Source: Comamonadaceae bacterium
Lineage (GTDB): Bacteria > Pseudomonadota > Gammaproteobacteria > Burkholderiales > Burkholderiaceae_C
NCBI GenBank assembly: GCA_947476015.1
Contig: CANJOS010000008.1
Location: forward strand, 1 to 40,115
DNA length: 40,115 bases
Reading direction: 5' to 3'
Both the position numbers and the translations under genes were made by a program. The notes beneath the pieces are model-generated. The model saw nothing but the letters and a program-made list of their open reading frames with translations, searched no databases and had not been told where the DNA came from. Positions 25,628 through 34,142 of the stretch are shown here, in pieces (the first letter of the stretch is position 1; the number at the start of each line of letters is the position of its first letter).

Positions 25628-26632
25628 TTATCCTGTCGTGATTGATGCAGGCCAATCGTTCCAACGTCTTCCTCTTCGTTGGGTCGTCGCTGTAATCGGC
25701 AAGACTTCCATCACAACACCGTAGCCTACTCTGTCACCCAACAGCCATCTCATCAGAGCGGTGTAGCAGGTGGTCGCATAGATATTCCAGGGCGCCCCCA
25801 CATCGGCCATGGCGGACAACTTATAAATCTTACCTCGCACGTCGGTGACCTTGAGTTGCATTGAGGTAATGGTAGAGCCAAGACGCGTACTGGTGATGTC
25901 CAGTTCCATCACACCATATTGAAGTCCATTTTCCAACACATAACCATGCGCTAACTTTTGATCCTGGCCGTTCGGCGCATCCAAATCTACATGCGTAATC
26001 AGGTGGAAAGCTAAATTTTCGTCAAACTGCGCAGAAATTGAATCCATGGGAGGCAACTCAAGCTCGCCTCGTTCCCCCCAACTGTGGTCCATTCGCTCAA
26101 GGGAATTCACCTTGTATTCTTTACCGCGAACTTTAACCACCCCAGTAACACGACCCGTCATATCGAAATGGCCTTTCCAAGCTTTCGAAAGACCAGATTT
26201 CGCAATTTTTTCTTCTTCAGTGCCAACGGCGTGTGGCGTGTGTGCTGGATCATGTACATCAAAAGGGTCCATGATTCCGATCCAATCAACGTGAATTTCG
26301 GTATTGTCATAGCCTACATAATCGATTCGAAATTCTCTGGGTGGCTTGACCGAACGAATTTTTAGCCCTGAAGGTGAATCAATGTTTGAAAATCTTTCAG
26401 GTGCCGGTAAATGAACTTGACTGTCTACATACAACAACTCCGCTCTGTTATCGGTGAGCGAACCAAAGAAGTAAATTTCATTCAGCATGACACCCAAAAC
26501 GGGGCGAGCTGCAACGTAGACCATGACCAGCAAATGTTCTTCCGGAATAGCAATCGGAAAAATATAAGTTTCTGCCCATTTGTAGTTTGCATTAGGCGGG
26601 GTGTGATACTCAAGATCTGCAGCCGTGATCAT
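25628..26632 (-). CDS. DHSWG-motif protein of unknown function (DUF7064/AttH-CrtC-like), paralog 1
   Basis: A 334-residue protein without signal peptide. It has an N-terminal WAETYIFPIAIPEEHL block (19-34), a central GHFDMTG...VRGKEYKV section, the motif ERMDHSWGER (179-188) and many alternating beta-strand segments. DHSWG-type motifs in beta-rich proteins recall the AttH/CrtC-like (hydroxyneurosporene synthase) fold, which hydrates double bonds or binds lipophilic ligands; I place it there tentatively. It is closest to the protein at 31444-32451 and more distant from 35078-36064. A start-proximal AAGGAG supports the ATG. It lies 13 bases before a kinase gene and 45 bases after the TRAP operon. 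Confidence 0.7.
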   Translation of the reverse strand: MITAADLEYHTPPNANYKWAETYIFPIAIPEEHLLVMVYVAARPVLGVMLNEIYFFGSLTDNRAELLYVDSQVHLPAPERFSNIDSPSGLKIRSVKPPREFRIDYVGYDNTEIHVDWIGIMDPFDVHDPAHTPHAVGTEEEKIAKSGLSKAWKGHFDMTGRVTGVVKVRGKEYKVNSLERMDHSWGERGELELPPMDSISAQFDENLAFHLITHVDLDAPNGQDQKLAHGYVLENGLQYGVMELDITSTRLGSTITSMQLKVTDVRGKIYKLSAMADVGAPWNIYATTCYTALMRWLLGDRVGYGVVMEVLPITATTQRRGRRWNDWPASITTG

Positions 26633-26677
26633 GAAACTCCTTTATATGACCAAGAAAATTAAATATTCTGATTGAGC

Positions 26678-27955
26678 TCACATCAACCATTTGTAGGGAA
26701 TCATGAGCAAATCAGGAAAGATGATCAATAGAAATAGAACAACTATTTGTGCAACGAGAAATGGCCAACTGCCTCGTACCATGTCACCCATAGAAATCTT
26801 TGATACACCACTTAGAATATTCAGAACAATACCTACCGGCGGCGTGATCAAACCAATCGCGTTGTTCATGATAAACAACACGCCAAAATAAACGGGATCA
26901 ATACCAGCCTGCTTCACAATAGGCATCAGAACCGGTGTCAGAATCATCAAAGTTGGCGCAAAATCAAGCGCAGTCCCAATGATGACAACCAAAACCATCA
27001 TGAGGAACATCAAAAGCCGGGGACTGCTCATGAAGGGCTCCAAGATGGAAGCAATTTGCTGAGGGATTGCAGAAGTTGTAATTAACCAAGCAGAGACCAA
27101 GGCTGCAGCGATCAGAAAAACAATCACAGATGTTGTTTTAGCGGAAGCAACCAACAAGGGATAAAGATCCTTGAAGGAAAGCTCTCGGTAAATGTACATG
27201 CCTACAAACATGGCATAAGCGCAAGAAGCAACTGCGGCTTCAGTTGGGGTGAAAATACCGGCCTTCATACCACCTACGATGCCAAATGGCATGATCAAAC
27301 CCCAAAGTGAAGATCTGAATGTTTTCAGAATTTCAGCAACACTCTTTTGAGGTAAGAGATCGAATTTTTCATTTCGAACCACCCACATCCATGCAATTAC
27401 CAAGGACAATCCCATTAGAAGTCCAGGAAAAATGGTGGCCATGAATAATTTGCCAATGGACACATTGGCAATCACACCAAACACAATGAAAGCAACCGAA
27501 GGCGGCATACAAGGGGCAATCACACTGCCAGCTGCAATCAAACCTGCAGAACGCGGAACGTCGTATCCTGCATTGCGCATCATAGGAATCAAAATACTAC
27601 CAAGCGCTGCTGCATCTGCCGCAGCTGAGCCTGAGATAGCTGCCATCACAATGGATGCGAAAATTGCAACCAAACCCAAACCACCACGGATGTGTCCGAC
27701 GAGGGCCAGAGCAAAGTTAACAATATGCTTGGATATTCCTCCCTTGTTCATCAATTCGCCAGCAAAGATAAAGAAGGGTATGGCGAGCAAAGGGTAACTG
27801 TCTGCCCCTTCAATGAGTTTTTGTGAAAGCAATGTGGTATCAAATGAACCTTGTAAAAACATCAATGACAAGGCGCAAACGATCAAGGCAAATGCAATAG
27901 GCATTCCAAGTGCCATCGCCCCCATTAATGAAACTAAAAAAACGAGTACCGTCAT
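26678..27955 (-). CDS. TRAP transporter large permease (DctM-like)
   Basis: A 425-residue, highly hydrophobic membrane protein of the DctM group, which forms the ion-driven channel. Family blocks include GMPIAFALIVCALSL near residue 17, SYPLLAIPFFIFAGELMNKGG (around 53-73), SGSAAADAAALGSILIPMM and NNAIGLITPPVGIVLNI. It overlaps the DctQ gene by 4 bases and ends the TRAP set of receptor, small and large permease. TRAP systems import organic acids without ATP. The two flanking kinase modules suggest that the cargo feeds the kinases. Confidence 0.93.
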   Translation of the reverse strand: MTVLVFLVSLMGAMALGMPIAFALIVCALSLMFLQGSFDTTLLSQKLIEGADSYPLLAIPFFIFAGELMNKGGISKHIVNFALALVGHIRGGLGLVAIFASIVMAAISGSAAADAAALGSILIPMMRNAGYDVPRSAGLIAAGSVIAPCMPPSVAFIVFGVIANVSIGKLFMATIFPGLLMGLSLVIAWMWVVRNEKFDLLPQKSVAEILKTFRSSLWGLIMPFGIVGGMKAGIFTPTEAAVASCAYAMFVGMYIYRELSFKDLYPLLVASAKTTSVIVFLIAAALVSAWLITTSAIPQQIASILEPFMSSPRLLMFLMMVLVVIIGTALDFAPTLMILTPVLMPIVKQAGIDPVYFGVLFIMNNAIGLITPPVGIVLNILSGVSKISMGDMVRGSWPFLVAQIVVLFLLIIFPDLLMIPYKWLM

Positions 27956-28497
27956 GGTGCCGGACCTTTTGAATGCACATTTGGCATTGGTTGTGAAGTT
28001 TCGAAAAATAATTCTGAATCAGGTAATTTCCTAGAAAGCAACCTAATTAAATGAATCACTGTGAGCAATCCAATACCAATACTCACCACATAGCCAACTC
28101 CGTACAACCAAATCATGGGCATCCCAACGACCATGGACAGCGTAGAAGCGCTGACCTCGTGCTGGCGCCAAGTACCCATAAAAATAAGAGCGCAACACAC
28201 AATAACAATCAAATCACTCAAAAATGCACAAAAAATACGTCCCTGTCTAGGCAAGGATGCAACCAACGAATCCACATTCAAATGTGATCGATCACGTGTC
28301 GCAATCACAGCGCCTAAGAAAACGATCCATACGAAAAAAGTTCGGGAAAGCTCCTCAGATGCAGAAATACCTGTCCCAAATCCGTAACGAAGGATGACGT
28401 TCAGCAAAACTAGGCAGAGCATGCTTGCAAGTAAGAATGCCAAAATGCCCTCCGAAATACGAAAGAAAATAGCCTCGAATCGTTGAAATGTTTTCAT
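27952..28497 (-). CDS. TRAP transporter small permease (DctQ-like)
   Basis: A 181-residue protein with four predicted membrane helices. It has the DctQ features EELSRTFFVWIVFLGA (44-59) and RDRSHLNVDSLV (67-78), which precede the third helix. It bridges receptor and large permease in TRAP transporters. The gene starts 52 bases after the receptor gene and overlaps dctM by 4 bases. Confidence 0.9.
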   Translation of the reverse strand: MKTFQRFEAIFFRISEGILAFLLASMLCLVLLNVILRYGFGTGISASEELSRTFFVWIVFLGAVIATRDRSHLNVDSLVASLPRQGRIFCAFLSDLIVIVCCALIFMGTWRQHEVSASTLSMVVGMPMIWLYGVGYVVSIGIGLLTVIHLIRLLSRKLPDSELFFETSQPMPNVHSKGPAP

Positions 28498-28549
28498 GTT
28501 TGATTCCAGTTCAGATTCAGGGCTATTTCAAAGCAACTTAAAGAGATAT

Positions 28550-29563
28550 TTACTTTCCAGCGACAGATTTCACATCATTGTTAAGTGCCGTCATCATGTC
28601 CGCACCAATTGCAGGAAGCGCTTTTTCATAGACTGGCTTGATGGCATCCCGCATGCGAGCAAATTCAGCAGGACTGATCGCATTTACCAACATGCCTTTG
28701 GCTTTCAAACGACCAATACCCTCTTCCGCCTGTTGGCGATTGAGTTGACGTTGGGCCAAACGCTCAGTGAATGAACAATCGCGAAGAGCAGATTGCTCAG
28801 CTGGTGAAAGTTTGTCAAACAGTTGCTTCGAGTAAATCACGATACCGGGGTTGTACATGTGTCGAGTCAGACTCAAATATTTCTGAACTTCATGGAATTT
28901 CACCGCTTCAATCACTGGCACAGGATTTTCTTGACCATCAACAGTTTTGGTTTCTAGTGCTGAATACACTTCTGTGAAGGGCATCGGAACTGCAAAACCA
29001 CCCAAGGCTTTGAATGTTTCCACCATCATGGGATTGGGAATAACGCGAAATTTCAAACCTCGCATATCTTCCATTTTGGTGATAGGAAGCTTTGAATTGG
29101 TGGCATTTCGAAATCCATTTTCCCAATAGGCTAGCGTGACCATGCCTTGGGTTTCCAGACGTTGCGCCAAAATTTCGCCAGCCTTACCGTCCATGGCGGC
29201 GTCTGCTTCCTTTTCGTTAGCAAAAACAAAAGGAAGGTCAAAAGCGGCTGCAGCAGGCACCATAGTCGACATAAAGGAGGTCACGGTGACCACCATGTCC
29301 AAGGTGCCGGAACGCAATTGCTGAATGGTAGGACCATCATTTCCCAATGAGCCATCGAAGAATGGCTGAATTTTCAGCCTGCCCCCCGATTTTTGGGCAA
29401 CACACTGAGACACCTTGGTCAACGCAACACCCAGCGAATGCTCTTTTGAAATATTGACTGATGCGCGAATGGTTCTCTCTTGAAACTGTGCATTCGCATT
29501 CAGAGTTAAAATTGAAGCGCCCAATACGATCGCTTTCAAACCTTGAGAATAAATTTTCTTCAT
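28550..29563 (-). CDS. TRAP transporter substrate-binding protein (DctP-like)
   Basis: A 337-residue periplasmic receptor with a Sec signal peptide (MKKIYSQGLKAIVLGASILT, cleavage after NANA near residue 25). Family features include SGGRLKIQPFFDGSLGND (59-76), the DLPFVFANEKEAD segment, MEDMRGLKFRVIPNPMM, in which the Arg usually binds the ligand carboxylate, and FTEVYSALETKTVDGQENP. A strong AAAGGAG precedes the ATG by 5 bases. It follows the small kinase partner by 41 bases. The ligand is a carboxylate by family; its identity is unknown. Confidence 0.92.
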   Translation of the reverse strand: MKKIYSQGLKAIVLGASILTLNANAQFQERTIRASVNISKEHSLGVALTKVSQCVAQKSGGRLKIQPFFDGSLGNDGPTIQQLRSGTLDMVVTVTSFMSTMVPAAAAFDLPFVFANEKEADAAMDGKAGEILAQRLETQGMVTLAYWENGFRNATNSKLPITKMEDMRGLKFRVIPNPMMVETFKALGGFAVPMPFTEVYSALETKTVDGQENPVPVIEAVKFHEVQKYLSLTRHMYNPGIVIYSKQLFDKLSPAEQSALRDCSFTERLAQRQLNRQQAEEGIGRLKAKGMLVNAISPAEFARMRDAIKPVYEKALPAIGADMMTALNNDVKSVAGK

Positions 29564-29604
29564 GATGTCTCCTTTAAGTGTTGTGAAAAAATACCAAATG
29601 AAAT

Positions 29605-30141
29605 TTAAATATCAGGACAGCGTTCAAACCATTGATTCAAACTCGGCAATGCATCGGGTTTAGCCTCAAAGCCAAGAGGCAAAAACCAACTGCGCTTCAG
29701 CGCTAAAATTTCGCCAGATTTTTCTAGAACTTTTGACGACAAAGTTTCAAATAGTTCAAAATTTTGATAAGCACAAGAGCGCAATAGCTGGCTGACAGAA
29801 CCCAGGATATTGCTGGTATGGTCCCGCCACTTTGAAGCAGGCGATCCTGTTATCTTCAAATCGCGCGATGCGAGCAATAGCATCCTATTTAAGTTTTTGA
29901 TCATGGGATCAGTTGAGTGAAAACAAGCACAAACAGCATGGCCCAACTCAACGTTCAAATTGAGCTCAGTCCAATCAAGTTTGCGTGACAGGTCACGTTG
30001 GCTTAAATAGAACTCAAGAAACATGCTGACCAATCGCAATTGCTCAACGGCCAAGGGGTTCGATCGATCGACAGCAGGTGCCACCACTTCATTAAGCGCT
30101 TTGATAGCGGCAGAGAAACCGTTTTCACTTGGATCAGGCAT
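29605..30141 (-). CDS. Small helical kinase-partner protein, paralog 3
   Basis: From ATG 30141 the protein has 178 residues: FSAAIKALNEVVAPAV and PLAVEQLRLV near the N-terminus and LKRSWFLPLGFEAKP near the C-terminus, matching the partners at 20053 and 23822. The frame is open to 30234, but GGGAG at 30148-30152 and the paralog alignment favour 30141, giving an 8-base overlap with the kinase stop. The middle has little in common with the other copies. Function unknown; a partner of the adjacent kinase is the best guess. Confidence 0.75.
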   Translation of the reverse strand: MPDPSENGFSAAIKALNEVVAPAVDRSNPLAVEQLRLVSMFLEFYLSQRDLSRKLDWTELNLNVELGHAVCACFHSTDPMIKNLNRMLLLASRDLKITGSPASKWRDHTSNILGSVSQLLRSCAYQNFELFETLSSKVLEKSGEILALKRSWFLPLGFEAKPDALPSLNQWFERCPDI

Positions 30142-31408
30142 GATGTGCTCCCTGAAGAATTGGCTTTTTGCTAGACACAACACCTGCCAAAGCAAGGCGA
30201 AGTTCTTCCAACAACACATAAGCTGCAGCTTCAATTCTTGATAGCAAAATATCTTGGTGTGATTTTTTCAAACGAACCACTCGATAACTTGTCCCCAAAA
30301 CAGTGACGGCTTGCTGGAATCTGCTCAGAATGGTGTAGAAGTGAAGTTTTCCCAGATCAACTTTCAAACTTGAAACCCGTTCATACTCATCAATAAATTC
30401 TTCAAGAGGAAAGAACCCGCAAATCAATAAATCATTTCCAGATTCATCGTAGTGGCCAATCGCCTCAGATGTAGCCCAGGCCAAGTCTCGATGTCGATCA
30501 CCAATGGTGCACCGCTCCCAATCTAAAATTGCCGTGATTTTTTCTGTACCGGGGTCGAAAAGAAAATTACCGCTTCGATAGTCACCATGGATCAGACTGG
30601 CATGGTCCAGTTCAGGCAGGTGGCGCGTTAACCATATTCGCGCAATATCGAGTAACGGTATGTCATGCGCCCTGTCCTCTTCCCAGCCTCGCAAAGCACG
30701 GTTGAGTTGCCACATGGCAGATTCTGTCGATCTTAGATTTGGACGATCAAAACTGGTCAAATCACAGCGACTGTGATCAAAGTTGTGCACTTTTGCCAAG
30801 CACTCAATGAATTGCGAACCTAAGGTACGGCGGGCTTTGGGACCAAAATTTATTCCCAGTCCAGTGACGCGCTGATTCGAGAAGTTGGTGGGCTTGGCAA
30901 TCCCTGAACTGAAGCTGTAAATCAGGGCAGGCTCAGGAAACCACTCGCCATCGCGGTCGACCCAATACATTTCCGGCACGGGTATGACCTTTGCCAATGC
31001 ATCAATAATTTGTCCTTCCCTCAATCGACTTGAAGGGTTCAAAGACTCTGCAGGCTCCATTCGCAACACTAAGTCTCGCTGAAAGTGTCCTTTTAGAGGT
31101 TGCTCTGTGGCTAAAGTGAATTTCATCTGTAATTTGGAGCCACCGCCTCCCAGCCACGAGGCATTTGAGACTTCATACGCGTAGCGAAGTTTTGACTTCA
31201 ACATCGCGTTGATGTAACCCACCAAATCATCAATACTTTGCATTTTGAAGGGGCCGTTTGCCCTTCGATGCATTCGTCTTGTAAAGGCCCAATCAATTTC
31301 TTTTTCAGTAGGATATTGACTGCGCATCACCTCAATGAAATCTGGGCTAGGCTTATCGCGGTCCACAACGCCATCTGAAGTGACTGATGAAGGCAAGAAT
31401 GAAGTCAT
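30134..31408 (-). CDS. Large phosphotransferase-family kinase, paralog 3
   Basis: A 424-residue APH-fold kinase with RSQYPTEKEIDWAFTRRM (29-46), loop GGGSKLQ (88-94), VLRMEPAES (114-122), PEPALIYSFSSGIAKP (158-173), catalytic HGDYRSGNFLF (274-284, Asp276, Asn281) and LDWERCTIGDRHRDLAW (295-311). It lies 35 bases after a DHSWG-motif gene. Catalytic Asp, Asn and metal-binding Asp are all present, so all three large kinases look active. The divergent loop and N-terminal extension separate them from the kinase of the acyl-CoA dehydrogenase operon. Confidence 0.83.
   Translation of the reverse strand: MTSFLPSSVTSDGVVDRDKPSPDFIEVMRSQYPTEKEIDWAFTRRMHRRANGPFKMQSIDDLVGYINAMLKSKLRYAYEVSNASWLGGGGSKLQMKFTLATEQPLKGHFQRDLVLRMEPAESLNPSSRLREGQIIDALAKVIPVPEMYWVDRDGEWFPEPALIYSFSSGIAKPTNFSNQRVTGLGINFGPKARRTLGSQFIECLAKVHNFDHSRCDLTSFDRPNLRSTESAMWQLNRALRGWEEDRAHDIPLLDIARIWLTRHLPELDHASLIHGDYRSGNFLFDPGTEKITAILDWERCTIGDRHRDLAWATSEAIGHYDESGNDLLICGFFPLEEFIDEYERVSSLKVDLGKLHFYTILSRFQQAVTVLGTSYRVVRLKKSHQDILLSRIEAAAYVLLEELRLALAGVVSSKKPILQGAHHA
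30148..30152 (-). promoter_or_regulatory. Ribosome binding site inside the kinase gene (coupling, pair 3)
   Basis: GGGAG on the minus strand within the last codons of the kinase gene, 6 bases before the ATG of the small partner at 30141; it decides that start over the longer open frame. Confidence 0.55.
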
Positions 31409-31443
31409 TCAATTATTATCAAAAATATTTTTACTTCAAACCA

Positions 31444-32451
31444 TTAGCCAGTAAACAGAGATCGATAGCCTTCGGTCCATCGACGTCCATGCCGTTTTGA
31501 CAGGGCAGGCAATCCCATGGTTTCCATCACGCACCCGTGACCAATTCGATCCTTGTAGATCCAACGCATCATGCTGGTGTAAGTCACAGTGGCCGCATAA
31601 GCATTCCAGGGCGCTCCAATTTCCGAGTAGGCATACATCTGAAATTGTTTATCTCGGACGTCTGTCAATTGAATGTCCATGGCCGTAACAACATTGCCCA
31701 GACGGGTTGTTTCCAGCTTGCAGTCTTTGATGCCGTAGACTTTTCCATCTTCCAATATGTAAGCATGGGCTAGTTTTTGATCAGAACCTGTAGGCGCATC
31801 CAAATCCAAATGTGTGATCAAATGCAGTGCAAGATCTTCGCCAAAACTTGCAGAAATGGAATCCTGAGCGTTCATCACAATCGGGTTGCGAAATCCCCAA
31901 CTGTGATCCATCCTTTCTACGCAATTAACCTTGTATTCTTGACCTCGAATTTTCACGGTCCCCCTGACTTGCCCCGTTAAGTCAAAATGACCGCCCCATG
32001 CAGCACCCAAACCAGAACCTGCGTGTTGTTCTGCCTGAGTTTTTGCAGCTTTAGGACTGTGATTGGGATCATGTATATCGAAAGGGTCCATCAAACCAAT
32101 CCAATCTACATGAATTTCTGTGTCGTCGTAGCCCACGTAATCAATCCGATAATCTCTCGGCGCATTCACCGCTTGAACAGACAAGCCCATAGGCGATCGT
32201 ATGTCTGAAAATTTGGCGGGAGCTGGCAGATGAGGTTCTACATGGAAGTAAACCAAATCACTTCGGTTCTGCGAAAGCGAACCATAAATGGCAATGTCAT
32301 TGACCATCACACCGATGCCTGGCCTGACGACCACATAAACGGTGATCATCAGACGTTCTTCTGGGATGATGATGGGGAAAAAATACGTTTCAGCCCATGT
32401 ATGCCCAGCGTTAGGTGGTGTGTGAAACTCCAAATCTTGCGCGGTGATCAT
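31444..32451 (-). CDS. DHSWG-motif protein of unknown function (DUF7064/AttH-CrtC-like), paralog 2
   Basis: A 335-residue protein clearly paralogous to 25628-26632 along its length: MITAQDLEFHTPPNAGHTWAE at the start (split), DYVGYDDTEIHVDWIGLMDPFD, ERMDHSWGFR and a C-terminal RWIYKDRIGHGCVME. There is no signal peptide or membrane helix. The start overlaps the ligase stop by 4 bases, and the kinase follows 35 bases later, so ligase, this protein, kinase and partner form one translational unit. Either an enzyme acting on a CoA ester or a ligand-binding protein is possible; the fold assignment is tentative. Confidence 0.7.
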   Translation of the reverse strand: MITAQDLEFHTPPNAGHTWAETYFFPIIIPEERLMITVYVVVRPGIGVMVNDIAIYGSLSQNRSDLVYFHVEPHLPAPAKFSDIRSPMGLSVQAVNAPRDYRIDYVGYDDTEIHVDWIGLMDPFDIHDPNHSPKAAKTQAEQHAGSGLGAAWGGHFDLTGQVRGTVKIRGQEYKVNCVERMDHSWGFRNPIVMNAQDSISASFGEDLALHLITHLDLDAPTGSDQKLAHAYILEDGKVYGIKDCKLETTRLGNVVTAMDIQLTDVRDKQFQMYAYSEIGAPWNAYAATVTYTSMMRWIYKDRIGHGCVMETMGLPALSKRHGRRWTEGYRSLFTG

Positions 32452-34007
32452 GCCTTAATTCCAAACTTTTCCCGAAGAACGCGTTTCAGAATTTTGCCAC
32501 TTGGACTAATTGGCAAGGAAGGTTCGAAAATGACCTGCTTTGGCAATTTGTAACCTGCAATCAGCGTTCGACAATGGGCAATCAATTCATCTTGCTTGAT
32601 TTCTTTCCCTGGCTTTGTAACAACTACTGCGGTCACACGCTCACCCCATCGCTCATCAGGCAACGCTATGACGGCCGACATTGCCACATCGGGGTGTTTT
32701 TGAATGGCTTGCTCTACCTCTGCAGAATAAACATTTTCACCCCCCGTTACGATCATGTCTTTGACACGATCGACAATGTAGTACAACCCGTCTTTTGGAT
32801 CGCGGTAACCTGCATCGCCAGTTTTATACCAACCACGGTACAAGACGAGCGCCGTCTGCTCTGGCTGATTACGATAACCTGAAAAAATAGCAGGGGAGCG
32901 CATTTTGATTTCACCAATTTCACCATCCGGGACAGGTTGCCCTTCGTCATTGACAATTTGAAAATCGATTAGAGGGAGTGGTGTGCCGCATGACTTGAGT
33001 TTGCTTTCATCGATCAAATCGTGCTGTTCAGGTCGTAAAACACTCATGGCCCCACAACTCTCTGTAGCACCGTAAAACTGCATGTAATCACACGAAATTT
33101 CTTTCAATGCACGCTTGAGAAGTTGCGCATTGATGGCTGAGCCGGCATACATGATCAAACGCAAAGAACTTGTGTCTGCTTGAGATGCCTCAGGATGATC
33201 TAGCATCATTTGAATCACAGTGGGTGCCAAAACTAAAATACTTGGTTTGGTTTTACCTATCAATTTGAGCATTTTTCCAGGCTCCAAGACAGGCATGATT
33301 GAAACGGTACAACCGTTGTACATCGCCTGTATGGGTAGCGCCGTTCCCAACAAATGGAAGTTGGGCATGACCATCATCAGAACATCATCCGCTCGCCACT
33401 GAAAGACGGGTTCGAAGTGCTCACTCAAACGCATGAAATTGAGTGCCTGGTGAGAAATTTCAACGCCCTTCGCTTGTCCAGTAGTCCCTGATGTGTACAT
33501 TAACCATGCAATGCTAACGGGAGTACTTGGAAGCCCAGGATCATCTGATGATGCATCACTAAAGAATGTGTCCAAGTTCCCGTGAACGTTATGAGCGGGT
33601 TGAATCACCACGTAAGTTGCAGAATTTTGAGCGATTTGTCGAACTTGATCCAACAAGGGAATCAATTCTTCCTCAACAAATATGATTTTCGGCTGACTGT
33701 CATCCATGATGGCTGCAAGCTCTGGCGGTGCCAACCGCCAGTTCAGCGGCAAGACCGTGGCCCCTGCTTTGGCGCCACCATATAAAACTTCAAAAAACGG
33801 AATGGAGTTCTTGCCCAAAAATGCAACCACGTCGCCTTCCTTGACACCCCGATGCTTCAATTTGTTCGCAATAGCAGACGTTACCGAATTTAAATCCGCA
33901 TAGTTCAAAGAGAATTCACCTTCAAGTAAGGCCGTTTTAAAGGGCGTTACTCTTGCGTAATGTCGGACAATGTCAGCCACATTGTTGATATCTGCATAAA
34001 GCCACAT
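32448..34007 (-). CDS. AMP-dependent acyl-CoA synthetase/ligase
   Basis: A 519-residue ANL ligase with MYTSGTTGQAKG (170-181), YGATESCG, GWYKTGDAGYRDP, VDRVKDMIVTGGENVYSAEVE (split) and C-terminal SPSGKILKR with catalytic Lys505. It resembles medium/long-chain and feruloyl-type CoA ligases and is well diverged from the ligase at 12553-14190. It is coupled by a 4-base overlap to a DHSWG-motif gene that leads to a kinase pair, so it probably makes the CoA ester on which that module acts. The 135 bases upstream contain nested inverted repeats. Confidence 0.92.
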   Translation of the reverse strand: MWLYADINNVADIVRHYARVTPFKTALLEGEFSLNYADLNSVTSAIANKLKHRGVKEGDVVAFLGKNSIPFFEVLYGGAKAGATVLPLNWRLAPPELAAIMDDSQPKIIFVEEELIPLLDQVRQIAQNSATYVVIQPAHNVHGNLDTFFSDASSDDPGLPSTPVSIAWLMYTSGTTGQAKGVEISHQALNFMRLSEHFEPVFQWRADDVLMMVMPNFHLLGTALPIQAMYNGCTVSIMPVLEPGKMLKLIGKTKPSILVLAPTVIQMMLDHPEASQADTSSLRLIMYAGSAINAQLLKRALKEISCDYMQFYGATESCGAMSVLRPEQHDLIDESKLKSCGTPLPLIDFQIVNDEGQPVPDGEIGEIKMRSPAIFSGYRNQPEQTALVLYRGWYKTGDAGYRDPKDGLYYIVDRVKDMIVTGGENVYSAEVEQAIQKHPDVAMSAVIALPDERWGERVTAVVVTKPGKEIKQDELIAHCRTLIAGYKLPKQVIFEPSLPISPSGKILKRVLREKFGIKA

Positions 34008-34052
34008 AGATCACTTTTCCATATTTAAAGAGTTCAGGTTTTCATAGAATCA

Positions 34053-34120
34053 ATGTATCAATCGCTGGGAGTCAAAGAAAGAGCAATTGACTCACTGGAC
34101 ATGTAACTAAATTGATACAT
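34053..34120. promoter_or_regulatory. Nested inverted repeats upstream of the ligase operon
   Basis: Two perfect inverted repeats are nested: outer ATGTATCAAT (34053-34062) with ATTGATACAT (34111-34120), and inner GAGTCAA (34069-34075) with TTGACTC (34087-34093). They fill the gap between the LysR stop (34143) and the ligase start (34007). No T-run follows on the minus strand, so paired operator sites are more likely than a terminator. The regulator is unknown; a LysR protein of the window is possible. Confidence 0.45.
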
Positions 34121-34142
34121 CAGCAAGGGTTTCTACGAATGT

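Noticed and set aside
30142-30234. Longer N-terminus of the third small partner protein
   Set aside because: The extra residues overlap the kinase gene, do not match the two paralogs, and a good ribosome binding site precedes 30141.
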